Made by a program: the position numbers and the translations under genes
Assembly: GCF_000429505.1 (NCBI RefSeq)
Contig: NZ_AUBZ01000027.1
Coordinates: forward strand, 1 to 64,000
DNA: 64,000 bases
Reading direction: 5' to 3'
Source: Aliagarivorans taiwanensis DSM 22990
GTDB taxonomy: Bacteria > Pseudomonadota > Gammaproteobacteria > Enterobacterales > Celerinatantimonadaceae
Notes under the pieces: generated by a model
What the model was told of the DNA's origin: nothing
The model's database searches: none
What the model saw: only the letters and a program-made list of their open reading frames with translations
Shown here: positions 17,267-26,470 of the stretch, in pieces
Layout of the letters: each line of letters begins with the position of its first letter
How positions within the stretch are numbered: position 1 is the first letter of the stretch

Positions 17267-18430
17267 ATGCAGTTAGCTTCTGGTTCTCTATTTAAACTGG
17301 CCACTTGTTTGGTTACAGCTTCGTTCATTGCCGCATGTTCATCACCCGAACAAGCCCGCCAAGCAGATCGAGGATTCAAGTATCTCGACAGTGAGTTGTT
17401 GGTACCCCTTAGTACGCCAGAAGGTGTAAACCCGCCTGCCTACAGCGACGAGTTCGCTGTGCCGCCGCTGGGCGAACAGGCAAACAACCGAGTGGGCGGC
17501 GATGTGGATGTACGCCCGCCAGTTCAGGTGCTCAACGTTGTATCTGGTAGCCGCTTCGAGGTACTCAACTCCGGCGTGATCTTCTGGTTCGATATCCCAC
17601 AATCTCAAGGCGAAGGTCAGAGCCGTGAGCTAATGGATCAGTTACTAAACGACTATGTTGCAGGTCGCGGTGGTCGCTTCCAGGTGGCTGATGCGCAAGC
17701 GGGCATCTGGTTAAGCGACTGGATTGTAGATGAGAGCAAGGTTGATGGTCGATTGTGGGGAAGCAAAACTCACCGTTTGAGCCAGCGCTTCCAATACAGC
17801 CTGCAAATCATGCCCCATGGCCGTACCGCAGGCTTTTCCGTTGAGCTGATTGATGTGAATAAAACCATCGAAAACGAACCCGCTGAAACTGTGTTCGATA
17901 GCTTTGAGCGCCGTCGTTTGGCTAATATCGAGTTAAATCAACTGATTGGTTTTATTGCCGAACAGCGTGAACAATATGAGCAGCAGTTACAGTTGGAGCG
18001 CGAGCAAGCTCAGCTAGCGGCGATGAATGAACAAGAAGTGGCTGAGTACTTCGACGAGAGTGTATCAGTACTCATGATTGAGAATGCAGGTGTGGCTAAC
18101 TTCCGCGCCGATGCCGATTTGGATAAGACCATGAAGCGACTGCGTGAGATCTTGCCGCTGCTAGGTTTTGAGATCACTGACTACGTGTCGAACACCGGTA
18201 AGCTTTACCTAAAACGTAAGAGTCCTTCCAATGAGATCCGCCAGCGCTACGGCTTGGAAGACTTGAAGTTCCGTACTGGTGACTTTGTGATGACCTTAGG
18301 CTCGAGCGGCGATAATACCTTAATGACCCTTGCCGACGGCGGTGATGCAGTACTGAGTGCCGATGTGTTGCATCAGCTCTACCCGTACTTCGCCATCATG
18401 ATGAAACGGGGTGATACGCCGCTTAACTAA
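17267..18430 (+). CDS. bamC: Outer-membrane protein assembly lipoprotein BamC
   Basis: BamC is a lipoprotein of the BAM complex, tethered to the outer membrane and bound to BamD. The 387-residue product has a lipoprotein signal with lipobox IAAC (cysteine at residue 23). A long unstructured BamD-binding segment follows (about 24-110, starting ADRGFKYLDSELLVPLSTP), then two helix-grip domains, the C-terminal one beginning around LMIENAGVANFRADADLDK. No Shine-Dalgarno is visible before ATG 17267. It is a single gene here, lacking the dapA upstream partner, and ends in a strong terminator. bamA is in the same window at 32974. Confidence 0.93.
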   Translation: MQLASGSLFKLATCLVTASFIAACSSPEQARQADRGFKYLDSELLVPLSTPEGVNPPAYSDEFAVPPLGEQANNRVGGDVDVRPPVQVLNVVSGSRFEVLNSGVIFWFDIPQSQGEGQSRELMDQLLNDYVAGRGGRFQVADAQAGIWLSDWIVDESKVDGRLWGSKTHRLSQRFQYSLQIMPHGRTAGFSVELIDVNKTIENEPAETVFDSFERRRLANIELNQLIGFIAEQREQYEQQLQLEREQAQLAAMNEQEVAEYFDESVSVLMIENAGVANFRADADLDKTMKRLREILPLLGFEITDYVSNTGKLYLKRKSPSNEIRQRYGLEDLKFRTGDFVMTLGSSGDNTLMTLADGGDAVLSADVLHQLYPYFAIMMKRGDTPLN

Positions 18431-18454
18431 TCAAGGCACATTCAGTAGAGATTA

Positions 18455-18480
18455 AAAAGCCAGCGTATTCGCTGGCTTTT
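18455..18480. terminator. Bidirectional terminator between bamC and the CHMI-like gene
   Basis: AAAAGCCAGCG (18455-18465), loop TATT and CGCTGGCTTTT (18470-18480) form an 11-bp stem. It ends two bases from the stop codon of the convergent gene. Confidence 0.88.
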
Positions 18481-18481
18481 T

Positions 18482-18874
18482 CTATATGGCTTGGCGGGTG
18501 TCTCGCTGCTCGCTTAGCGCCACAACCTGAGGGCCGCTAAAGTGTTGCACAAAATCACTTTGCTGCGGTAAATGGATGCGTATGCTGAGGTTGGGAAGCT
18601 TTGGTAGCAGCTCATAGATGCTGTGGCTTAACTGTTGAGCCACGCCTTGCATTTGCTGATGTTCCAGCAGCTCTTCACAGCATAGATCCAGGTGCAGATA
18701 CTCTTGGCGCGAGCCCGCTACTTTGAAGTGCTCGCTGATATAGGCGCGGGTGTTGATCTTATCGTGATGGAACAAGTCTGAGGCGACCAGCGAGTCATGA
18801 ATGGTGTTAACCAGAAGCTGAAAACCGATATGGCGGCTGAGTGTGGTCGGGCATTCGATAATGCAGTGCGGCAT
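18482..18874 (-). CDS. 5-carboxymethyl-2-hydroxymuconate delta-isomerase-like protein
   Basis: A 130-residue member of the CHMI branch of the tautomerase superfamily, whose catalytic base is the N-terminal proline exposed after Met removal. ATG 18874 gives the fitting N-terminus MPHCIIECP and has AAAGGA upstream. The frame continues two codons further to a TTG, which would bury the proline and is rejected. The fold region RAYISEHFKVAG and the LDLCCEELLEHQQ segment resemble HpaF. None of the homoprotocatechuate degradation genes are nearby, so the substrate is open. The gene is isolated between bamC and the HD-GYP gene. Confidence 0.8.
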   Translation of the reverse strand: MPHCIIECPTTLSRHIGFQLLVNTIHDSLVASDLFHHDKINTRAYISEHFKVAGSRQEYLHLDLCCEELLEHQQMQGVAQQLSHSIYELLPKLPNLSIRIHLPQQSDFVQHFSGPQVVALSEQRDTRQAI

Positions 18875-19032
18875 GGGCAATCCTTTGCGAGAATACGAAC
18901 TCCAGCCTGAACGCGCAGCGCGCTACCACACAGGCCTTACAGCACTATATACAGGCTGCTGAGTGAAGCAAAGCGAAGCTTTAATGACGGTTTGCTTAGT
19001 GTTTTACTGCCGCTGCCAAGCCTGCTTTACAG

Positions 19033-20688
19033 CTACTGCATCTGCACAGCACGCAATGCCAGCAACTCTTCGGTTCGGCTATCTCCCACCGGTGTTCGGA
19101 ACTTGGCGAACTCTTCTTCCAATAGGTTAAACAGCCTTACCAGCTCGGGCTCAAAGGCGCTGCCGCTGAGCTCGTTAATAATGCCGGCCGACTTTTCAAA
19201 GCTGAATGCGGGCTTGTAGGGGCGCTCAGACATCAGCGCATCAAAGCAATCGACGATGCTCACGATGCGTGCTTCAACTGGGATATCGGTGCCTTTCAAG
19301 CCGCGCGGGTAGCCTGTGCCATCCCAGCGCTCATGGTGGCAGCGAACGATATTCTCCGCCACCGGGCTGATGTTGAACTCTTTGATCAATTGGTAGCCGT
19401 TCTCCACGTGAGTTTGCATCACTGCCCATTCTTGGGGGTCAAGCTTACCGGGTTTTTTCAAGATGGCGTCGGGGATGCTGATCTTACCGATGTCGTGCAG
19501 CGAGGCGTAACGGTAGATGTCTTGAACTAGCGAGGGCTCAAGTCGGGCTGCGGCTGCCATTAGCTTAGAGTAGTACGAGACACGTTGAACGTGGCTACCG
19601 GTTACCGGATCGTCATCCTCTTGAACTCGTTCGATAAGCTCGGTGATTTTTTCGAGTACCCCATGCATCTTCATGCGCTGCCAGCTTTCATTGAGGTGGT
19701 GTATGCGGTACTCCAGCAGGCCACAGGCTCCGGTGCATAATGCCAGTGTCACTGCTAACCATGCCCACCAAAGCGGTGTTGAAATCACTTGAAGGCTCGA
19801 GCTGTCGTAGGCGGTGATGGCTGGAAGGTACTCGGGGGAGTAACGCAGTACGATAGCGCCATAGAGTGGCTGCAAGTCTTTGCTTGGTGCCGCCAGGGTT
19901 ATCGATGCCATCTGTCCTTCGAAGAACAGTTGCTGCTGAATATCGTTGGTTAGTTGAGACTTATCGAAGTAGTGGCTGCAGTTAAGATCCTTGCAATAGC
20001 GGTGATTAGAAGACGGGTGCAGTAGAAACTGCCCGTTAGGCGCCACTAGATAGGCTTGCATATGCGCACTGAGCTGTTTTTGCAGCTTGGCGAAGATTAC
20101 TTGCATATCGTAGTTGAGCAGCACGAAGCCGAGGATTTGGCCGCTGTTTTTGGCGGTCACTGCCATCCCGACACGTAGTACCGGTTGATAGGGAAGCTCG
20201 ATCACTCCCCGCTCAACATTTAGATCAATGCTTGAGAAGTAGACCTCATCTGGTGCGGTGGATAGCAGTGCTGCCACATAGTAACGACGTGCTTTGTTTT
20301 GCAAGTCATAGTCTGGGATGCGCACGGGCCCATCGGCGCTACTGTCGAATCGTAATAGCTCTTGGCCAGAGGGGCTGAGTAGGCGAGCCTGAAGGATATA
20401 TGCTTGGCTGGCCATCAGTTGTGAGAGGATATCGGCAGAGGTATCAAGCAGGCCTTGTGCTAGGGCGTGCTCACTGCTGTCTAGGGATGAGAGAAACCGC
20501 AATTGGTGCTGAGCGTCTTCGCTGAGTTCATCCAGCTGGGTTTGGATGCTGGCGAGATGTTCGTCCAGTTGTGCGGAGAGTTCGTCGCTGCGGTATTGTC
20601 GGTTGTGGGTCAACACCAAGGTGGTGAAGCTCATTACAACCAGCAGGGTGAGGGTGGTGCCAGCCAGATATAACCAATAACGCTTCAT
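19033..20688 (-). CDS. Membrane-bound HD-GYP cyclic-di-GMP phosphodiesterase
   Basis: The product has 551 residues from ATG 20688, preceded by GGAGG. An upstream ATG at 20727 is in frame but lacks a ribosome site. A transmembrane helix (about 4-24) is followed by a roughly 290-residue extracytoplasmic sensor region of Cache-like appearance (SADGPVRIPDYDLQNKARRYYVAAL). A second helix (LWWAWLAVTLALCTGACGLLEY) leads to a cytoplasmic HD-GYP domain with HDIGK, HHERWDGTGYP and RIVSIVDCFDAL. All metal-binding and GYP residues are present, so an active c-di-GMP hydrolase is expected. The ligand is unknown. It is transcribed alone, in the same direction as dapD. Confidence 0.92.
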   Translation of the reverse strand: MKRYWLYLAGTTLTLLVVMSFTTLVLTHNRQYRSDELSAQLDEHLASIQTQLDELSEDAQHQLRFLSSLDSSEHALAQGLLDTSADILSQLMASQAYILQARLLSPSGQELLRFDSSADGPVRIPDYDLQNKARRYYVAALLSTAPDEVYFSSIDLNVERGVIELPYQPVLRVGMAVTAKNSGQILGFVLLNYDMQVIFAKLQKQLSAHMQAYLVAPNGQFLLHPSSNHRYCKDLNCSHYFDKSQLTNDIQQQLFFEGQMASITLAAPSKDLQPLYGAIVLRYSPEYLPAITAYDSSSLQVISTPLWWAWLAVTLALCTGACGLLEYRIHHLNESWQRMKMHGVLEKITELIERVQEDDDPVTGSHVQRVSYYSKLMAAAARLEPSLVQDIYRYASLHDIGKISIPDAILKKPGKLDPQEWAVMQTHVENGYQLIKEFNISPVAENIVRCHHERWDGTGYPRGLKGTDIPVEARIVSIVDCFDALMSERPYKPAFSFEKSAGIINELSGSAFEPELVRLFNLLEEEFAKFRTPVGDSRTEELLALRAVQMQ

Positions 20689-20769
20689 TGATTTAGCCTC
20701 CATGCCATCAAACTGAGTATGCGACATGGAGACTATAATAACAATACGGTCAGTACTGGCCTTTAGACC

Positions 20770-21804
20770 TTAGTTGTGGGCGTGCAGCGCCTCGTTCAGC
20801 TCAACGGCTGACTTATTGGTCAGACATTCAATTGCGCCACTGATGCTGTTACGGCGGAACAACAGGTCTGATTTACCGGCCAGATCGCGCGCCTTAACTG
20901 TTCCAGCTGGCTGTTTGTTGTCGTCAATCAGTACCACTTTGGTGCCTGCAGTGATGTACAAGCCAGACTCGATGATGCAGCGATCGCCCAGAGGAATACC
21001 GGTACCAGCATTCGCGCCAATCAGCGATTCTTCGCCCACGGAGATGATGATATTGCCGCCGCCAGACAGGGTGCCCATGGTTGAACAGCCGCCGCCTAGG
21101 TCCGAGCCTTTACCTACGAATACGCCGGCAGAGATTCGGCCTTCGATCATGCTGGTACCGGCAGTACCGGCGTTAAAGTTACAGAAGCCTTCGTGCATGA
21201 TGGTGGTGCCTTCACCAATGTAGGCGCCCAGACGAACCCGCGAGGTTGCCGCAATGCGTACGCCGCTCGGTACCACGTAATCGGCCATTTTCGGGAACTT
21301 ATCCACCGAGGTCACCTGCAGCAGCTCGCCCTTGGCGCGCGCTTCCAGCTGTTTGGCTGGCAGCTCTTCCAAATCAACCGCGCCTTGGTTGGTCCAGGCA
21401 ACGTTTGGCAGCACTGCAAAGATACCGCTTAGGTCAACGCCATGCGGCTTAACCAAACGGTGTGACAGCAGGTGAAGCTTCAGGTAAGCCTCTGGGGTTG
21501 ACTCAGCGGCGCTGTCTTCGCTAAGCAGACACAGCACGCGCGACTGTTCGCTACCTTTAAGTGCTTTCAGCGCACTTACTTGAGCGCTCAGGCCTGCGGC
21601 TTTCGCATTAGCTAGTAGGGTTTCCAGAATCTCTTCGTTAAGCTCGATAAGCTGTTTACCGCCTTGGTAATCCAGGCCTTTGGTCAGGGCATCAACTTCA
21701 GCTTGCTGTGGCTGGTATACAGGGGCGGGGTAGAACACTTCTAGCCATTCGCCTTTGGCATTCTTACTTCCAACGCCCACGGCGTAACTAAAAAATGTAG
21801 ACAT
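20770..21804 (-). CDS. dapD: Tetrahydrodipicolinate N-succinyltransferase (long form)
   Basis: DapD succinylates tetrahydrodipicolinate in the lysine/diaminopimelate pathway. From ATG 21804 (GGAGA seven bases upstream) it has 344 residues, the longer form seen in Vibrio and Pseudomonas rather than the 274-residue enterobacterial form. The left-handed beta-helix is visible in RLGAYIGEGTTIMHEGFCNFNAG and later GKGSDLGGGCSTMGTLSGGG (each within 23 and 20 residues of the middle of the protein). It is the last gene of map-glnD-dapD, a conserved arrangement. Confidence 0.96.
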   Translation of the reverse strand: MSTFFSYAVGVGSKNAKGEWLEVFYPAPVYQPQQAEVDALTKGLDYQGGKQLIELNEEILETLLANAKAAGLSAQVSALKALKGSEQSRVLCLLSEDSAAESTPEAYLKLHLLSHRLVKPHGVDLSGIFAVLPNVAWTNQGAVDLEELPAKQLEARAKGELLQVTSVDKFPKMADYVVPSGVRIAATSRVRLGAYIGEGTTIMHEGFCNFNAGTAGTSMIEGRISAGVFVGKGSDLGGGCSTMGTLSGGGNIIISVGEESLIGANAGTGIPLGDRCIIESGLYITAGTKVVLIDDNKQPAGTVKARDLAGKSDLLFRRNSISGAIECLTNKSAVELNEALHAHN

Positions 21805-21855
21805 GTGGTTCTCCATAATTGCGCTTATCTACGGGTAATAATGATTCGGTTTGTT

Positions 21856-24462
21856 TTAGCTCAGCGCCTCGACCAATACTTCACGCAGCTGTTGCTGCTC
21901 GTCCTCGGTCAATGGCTCGCGCTGGGCATTACTCAGCGAGAAGAAATCCTCGGCTTTTTCGCCAATGGTGGTGACTTTGGCGGCATGCAAGGTGAGCAGT
22001 TGTGATTGGAACACGGCACCGAGTTTGGCCAGCAGGCCAGGTTTGTCCAACGCGACAACCTCTAACAAGGTGCGATTGCTACGCGTTGGCAGGTAATCGA
22101 TGCGTGGTTTGATATTAAACTGCTGAACCTGACGCGGTACCCGACGTTGGCGGATATCGATGGGCATTTCGAACAGCAGCATCTTTTGCAGGCTGCTCTT
22201 GAGCTCGAGGCCGCGCTCGCTCGATAGCGGTTGTCCGTCGCGCTCCAGTACCACAAAGGTATCCAGCACATAGCCATCGCGGCTGGCCATGATCTGCGCG
22301 TCGTGAATGGTCAGGTTCTTTTGGTCTAGCTCTGCAGCCACCGAAGCGAACAGGTGATCGATATCCTTGTTGTGGATAAAGATCTCGGTGCCGCCACGGG
22401 TCGCTTTACGGCTCACCAGCACCAGCGGCTGATGGATCGAGTGGCCCCACAAATGCTCACTGTGCCATGCGATCTGCTCGGGCGTGTGGCGCAGGAAATA
22501 GTCGGCACGGAAGCGTTTCCATAGCTCGCGGATCTGCTCTTGCGAGAAGTTCTTCTTGGCGAGCAGTTCGATGGCCTTGTCTTGCTTGTCGCGGATCACG
22601 CCACGCACGTCCACCGGATTTTCCAGGCCTCGGCGCAGGGCTTGCTTGGTCGCTTTGTACAAATCGGCCAGCAGGGTGCGCTTCCAGCTATTCCAGGTGT
22701 CATCATTGGTAGCGCATATGTCAGCTACGGTCAGGCACAGCAGCATATCCAAGTGGCGTTGGTCACGGACCACCTTGGCAAACTCGCTGATAACCTCAGG
22801 ATCGTAGATATCACGGCGCTGTGCGGTGACTGACATCAGTAGGTGATGTTTAACCAACCAGCTAACGGTATTCGCCGAGGGCTTGCTGTAGCCATGATTC
22901 AGACAGAACTGTTCGGCGTCGATGGCACCCAGCTCGCTGTGATCGCCCTTGCGTCCTTTGGCAATATCGTGGAACAGCGCGGCCATGGTCAGCAGATCGG
23001 GGCGCTCGAGTCGCGGGTAGATCTCGCAGCACAGCGGATGGGTCTGTGCGGTTTCGGCAAAGTTAAAGCTGTGGATCTTACGGATCAGACGATGGGTATG
23101 TTCATCCACGGTGAAGGCATGGAACAGATCAAACTGCATCTGGCCGACGATGCGGCTCCAGGCCGGAAAGTAGGCCGCCAACACGCCGTAGCGATGCATT
23201 AAGGTCAGGGCCAAGGCCGTGACATTCGGGTGCTTGATGAGACGACGGAAGCGCTTCTTACAGCCGGGCAAGTCTTCAATCCACTGTGGCAGGCGGCGGC
23301 GTGCTTCACGCAGCTGGCGCAGGGTGGATGAGTAGATCCCTTCGATTTCTGGATTGTCTGCAATATGTTGGAACATCACCAGGATTTGCTCTGGCTGTTG
23401 CAACATTAGCTGCTTGTCGCAGCAGTCGATCAACTTACCGCGCAGCTGGAAATGTACGTCGATGGGGCGCACATCGATGGCAGTGTTGCCTAAGATGGCC
23501 TCATCGAATAGCTGCAGCAGCATCTCGTTGAGCTCGCTGATACGGCGGATAGTCTGGAAGAAGTGCTTCATCAGACGCTCCACCGGCGCGTTGTGCTCGC
23601 CGCGATAACCGAGCGACTGGGCCACTGCCAATTGGCGATCAAACAGCAGACGGTCGTCGGCTTTATTCAGGTGGATATGCAGGGCAAAGCGAACTCGCCA
23701 CAAAAAATCACGGCAATCTTGCAGTTCGCGTCCTTCGGCCTTGGTCAAAAAGCCCTCGGTGACCAGATGGTCCAGCTCGCTGCTGCCAAAATGGCGGCCC
23801 GCGACCCAGCAGATGGTTTGAATATCGCGCAGGCCGCCCGGGTTGGCCTTGATATCGGGCTCTAGGCTATAGGCATTGCCTTTGTACTGGGAGTGGCGCT
23901 GCAGCTGTTCCTGCTTTTTGGCTTCAAAGAACTTATCGGATGGCCAGAAACTGTCGCAGCGCACCGCCTCACACAGTTCGCTATAGACCTTGGCGTTACC
24001 GTAAAGTAGTCGTGATTCTTGTAAGTTAGTGGCGATGGTGATGTCTTCACGACCGAGCTTGGTGCACTCTTTGAGGGTGCGCACGCTGTGGCCGACATCA
24101 AGACGAATGTCCCACAAGAAGGTGACGAACTGGCTGATCTTCTCGCCCGCTTCATCGCTGATACGGCTGGGGCTAAGCACCAGGATATCGATATCAGAGT
24201 GGGGGTGCAGTTCGCCGCGGCCATAGCCGCCCACCGCAGTGAGCGCGAGCTCGGGATGCAGGTGCAGCTCGAAATGCTGCCACAGGCTGGCCAGCACTCT
24301 GTCCATCTGCTCTGAGCGAGCCTGCACCAACTCTTCCACATGGATGCCCTGATTAAACTGTTGGGCTAGCCATTCCTGTTGGCGCTGTAAGTAATCGCGT
24401 GCCGAGCTCATGCTCAGTTCGCTGAGCTCTGGCAAGCTAGGTTGCTCGATCATCAACTCCAT
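21856..24462 (-). CDS. glnD: Bifunctional uridylyltransferase/uridylyl-removing enzyme
   Basis: GlnD is the glutamine sensor of the nitrogen system. It uridylylates PII (GlnB/GlnK) when glutamine is low and removes UMP when it is high. The 868-residue product has a nucleotidyltransferase domain with GGYGRGELHPHSDIDIL near residue 80. The linker region has RDIQTICWVAGRHFG, and the HD domain for UMP removal has LFHDIAKGRKGDHSELGA. Two C-terminal ACT domains begin around DAQIMASRDGYVLDTFVVLE and LEVVALDKPGLLAKL. It starts 19 bp after map and precedes dapD. glnB is not in the window. Confidence 0.97.
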   Translation of the reverse strand: MELMIEQPSLPELSELSMSSARDYLQRQQEWLAQQFNQGIHVEELVQARSEQMDRVLASLWQHFELHLHPELALTAVGGYGRGELHPHSDIDILVLSPSRISDEAGEKISQFVTFLWDIRLDVGHSVRTLKECTKLGREDITIATNLQESRLLYGNAKVYSELCEAVRCDSFWPSDKFFEAKKQEQLQRHSQYKGNAYSLEPDIKANPGGLRDIQTICWVAGRHFGSSELDHLVTEGFLTKAEGRELQDCRDFLWRVRFALHIHLNKADDRLLFDRQLAVAQSLGYRGEHNAPVERLMKHFFQTIRRISELNEMLLQLFDEAILGNTAIDVRPIDVHFQLRGKLIDCCDKQLMLQQPEQILVMFQHIADNPEIEGIYSSTLRQLREARRRLPQWIEDLPGCKKRFRRLIKHPNVTALALTLMHRYGVLAAYFPAWSRIVGQMQFDLFHAFTVDEHTHRLIRKIHSFNFAETAQTHPLCCEIYPRLERPDLLTMAALFHDIAKGRKGDHSELGAIDAEQFCLNHGYSKPSANTVSWLVKHHLLMSVTAQRRDIYDPEVISEFAKVVRDQRHLDMLLCLTVADICATNDDTWNSWKRTLLADLYKATKQALRRGLENPVDVRGVIRDKQDKAIELLAKKNFSQEQIRELWKRFRADYFLRHTPEQIAWHSEHLWGHSIHQPLVLVSRKATRGGTEIFIHNKDIDHLFASVAAELDQKNLTIHDAQIMASRDGYVLDTFVVLERDGQPLSSERGLELKSSLQKMLLFEMPIDIRQRRVPRQVQQFNIKPRIDYLPTRSNRTLLEVVALDKPGLLAKLGAVFQSQLLTLHAAKVTTIGEKAEDFFSLSNAQREPLTEDEQQQLREVLVEALS

Positions 24463-24481
24463 GATTTGAGACCTGTAGGGA

Positions 24482-25279
24482 TTAGCTGTGGGTGATTACG
24501 CGTGGGAAGTCTTCTTCGTCACGCAGTGTCAGAACTTCTACCCCGGTATCGGTGACCAGCAGGGTGTGTTCCCACTGAGCTGAGTTCTTGCCGTCGATGG
24601 TGCGGGCGGTCCAGCCATCGTCCTCATCAACCTTGTTGCCTTTCTTGCCTTGGTTGATCATCGGCTCGATGGTAAAGCACATGCCCGCTTGGATCGGGGT
24701 GTTGTCGAAGTTACGGCAGTGCATCACTTGCGGCTCTTCGTGGAAGCTCTCGCCAATGCCGTGGCCACAGAAGTTCTCTACGATGCCGTAGCGGTAGTTG
24801 CCCTTTTTCAGGTACTTTTGAATGGCAGCGCCGATGTCTTTGATTTTTGCGCCCGGCTTCACTGCGCGGATACCCTGATATAGCGCCTCTTGGGTGACTC
24901 GGCAGAGTAGCTTGTCTTGCGCATTGGCAGCACCCACCAAGAACATCTTGGAGGTATCGCCATAGAAGCCGTCTTTAATCACGGTAACGTCGATGTTCAT
25001 GATATCGCCATCTTTGAGGATCTCGTTCTCAGAGGGGATACCGTGACAAACCACCTCGTTAATCGAGGTACAGATCGACTTAGGGAAGCCGTGATAGTTC
25101 AGCGGCGCTGGAATGGCACCTTGCTCATTCACGATGTAGTCATGACAGCGCTGGTTTAGCTCTTCGGTGCTAACACCGGCTTTGACGAAAGGGGTGATCA
25201 TATCGAGCACGTCCGCGGCCAGTTTGCCAGCGATGCGCATACCTTCGATCTGCTCAGAATTTTTAATCTTTACGCTCAT
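24482..25279 (-). CDS. map: Methionine aminopeptidase type I
   Basis: Map removes the initiator methionine from nascent proteins whose second residue is small. The 265-residue product (E. coli 264) has the metal-binding set of the pita-bread fold: aspartates in NIDVTVIKDGFYGDTSKMF, histidine in CGHGIGESFHEEP, and glutamates in FTIEPMI and WEHTLLVTDTG. It is divergent from rpsB, the arrangement typical of gammaproteobacteria, and heads the map-glnD-dapD operon. Confidence 0.97.
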   Translation of the reverse strand: MSVKIKNSEQIEGMRIAGKLAADVLDMITPFVKAGVSTEELNQRCHDYIVNEQGAIPAPLNYHGFPKSICTSINEVVCHGIPSENEILKDGDIMNIDVTVIKDGFYGDTSKMFLVGAANAQDKLLCRVTQEALYQGIRAVKPGAKIKDIGAAIQKYLKKGNYRYGIVENFCGHGIGESFHEEPQVMHCRNFDNTPIQAGMCFTIEPMINQGKKGNKVDEDDGWTARTIDGKNSAQWEHTLLVTDTGVEVLTLRDEEDFPRVITHS

Positions 25280-25455
25280 GGATTCTACAAATAGTTGAGT
25301 AAGGTGCTTGGTTTAAGCCGCTCAGTGTAACCCAAGGCGTAGCTAAGTTGTAGGCTTGCCGCGCAATCCCCCGGTTTTATTGGTCGGGTGGCCTTTAGAG
25401 TTGACGCTTCGCATGACTTTTCTGTTTGTGGTTTTTGCTTTATCCGCTAGGCGAA

Positions 25456-25475
25456 TTATGGTATAAAGCGCGCCG
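25456..25475 (+). promoter_or_regulatory. rpsB promoter with GC-rich discriminator
   Basis: TATAAA (25462-25467) is preceded by TGG, an extended -10, and followed immediately by GCGCGCC. Such a GC-rich discriminator is characteristic of promoters inhibited by ppGpp. The -35 match (TTTATC at 17 bp) is weak, which the extended -10 would offset. The implied leader is about 160 nt. Confidence 0.65.
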
Positions 25476-25548
25476 TGTCCTGTGGGCTCTCAGTTGTGTA
25501 AGCGGCTAGACCTATCTGGTCACAACAAACTTAATTAAACACACACAC

Positions 25549-25620
25549 GTGCCGTCACATGAGCCGGGGTGCCAAGTTTAGCTTGGTCGGCAAATGGGGT
25601 ACGTGGAGGCCTAACCCCAA
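25549..25620 (+). ncRNA. S2 (rpsB) leader RNA, t44-like
   Basis: The rpsB leader contains a CCAAG/CTTGG hairpin (25572-25586) and a TGGGGT / ACCCCA hairpin (25595-25600 with 25614-25619) closing the loop ACGTGGAGGCCT. The GTGGAGGC..AACCCC block resembles the conserved gammaproteobacterial rpsB leader (t44 family) through which S2 represses its own operon. Assignment is from memory of the motif; a covariance-model search would settle it. Confidence 0.6.
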
Positions 25621-25634
25621 TAGAGGAATTCAAA

Positions 25635-26372
25635 ATGGCAAACGTATCGATGCGCGATATGCTTAAAGCGGGTGTCCACTTCGGTCACCAAACCCGTTAC
25701 TGGAACCCAAAGATGAAGCCGTTCATCTTCGGTGCTCGCAACAAAGTTCATATCATCAACTTGGAAAAAACTGTTCCTTTGTTCAACGACGCAATGGGCG
25801 TGCTGAGCAAAGTTGCTGCTAAGAAAGGCAAAGTACTGTTCGTAGGTACCAAGCGCGCAGCAGGTGAAGCAGTTAAGCAAGCCGCTATCCGTTCTGACCA
25901 ATTCTACGTAAACCACCGCTGGTTGGGTGGTATGCTGACTAACTGGAAAACCGTTCGTCAGTCAATCAAACGTCTGAAAGATCTGGAAGCGCAAAGCGAA
26001 GACGGTACTTTCGAGAAGCTGACCAAGAAAGAGGCGCTGATGCGTACTCGCGAAATGGAAAAGCTTGAGAAGAGCCTTGGCGGTATCAAAAACATGGGCG
26101 GTCTTCCTGACGTTCTGTTCGTAATCGACGCAGAGCACGAGCACATCGCTATTAAAGAAGCAAACAACCTGGGTATCCCGGTTATTTCTGTTGTTGATAC
26201 TAACTCTTCTCCAGACGGCGTAGACTACGTTATCCCTGGTAACGATGATGCGATCCGTGCGATCAAACTTTACTTGGAAGCTGCTGCTGACAACGTAATC
26301 GAAGGTCGTCAAGAAGACATCGTAGTACAAGCCGAAGAAGACGGCTTTGTAGAAGAAGCGGCTGCTGAGTAA
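25635..26372 (+). CDS. rpsB: 30S ribosomal protein S2
   Basis: S2 joins the 30S subunit late and is needed for S1 binding. From ATG 25635 with AGAGGA seven bases upstream the product has 245 residues (E. coli 241). It opens [20 protein letters not shown], the family signature, and includes [18 protein letters not shown]. The frame is open 22 codons further upstream, but that part is the leader RNA. It is the first gene of rpsB-tsf, probably autoregulated by S2 through the leader. Confidence 0.98.
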   Translation: MANVSMRDMLKAGVHFGHQTRYWNPKMKPFIFGARNKVHIINLEKTVPLFNDAMGVLSKVAAKKGKVLFVGTKRAAGEAVKQAAIRSDQFYVNHRWLGGMLTNWKTVRQSIKRLKDLEAQSEDGTFEKLTKKEALMRTREMEKLEKSLGGIKNMGGLPDVLFVIDAEHEHIAIKEANNLGIPVISVVDTNSSPDGVDYVIPGNDDAIRAIKLYLEAAADNVIEGRQEDIVVQAEEDGFVEEAAAE

Positions 26373-26416
26373 TACGCGCGTAACGCCCTTTACTTAAGCT
26401 AACGCTTAGTGATTAG

Positions 26417-26444
26417 CAGGGGGCAATTTCGCCCCCTGAGTTTT
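26417..26444 (+). terminator. Attenuator hairpin between rpsB and tsf
   Basis: CAGGGGGC (26417-26424) and GCCCCCTG (26431-26438) form an 8-bp stem around AATTTC, followed by AGTTTT. A partial terminator here would set the ratio of S2 to EF-Ts, as known for this operon in E. coli. Confidence 0.7.
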
Positions 26445-26470
26445 ATCCCTAAAATTCGAGGATTGAACAA

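Larger units (their letters stand above)
25280..25634. other. map/rpsB divergent region (355 bases)
   Basis: No gene is seen. The region holds the rpsB promoter (25462-25467 with GC-rich discriminator) and a structured S2 leader (about 25549-25620). Presumably it also contains the map promoter on the other strand, which I could not define. Confidence 0.7.

Noticed and set aside
22540-24315. Several plus-strand frames antisense to glnD
   Set aside because: All are complementary to conserved GlnD domains and show no independent coding evidence.
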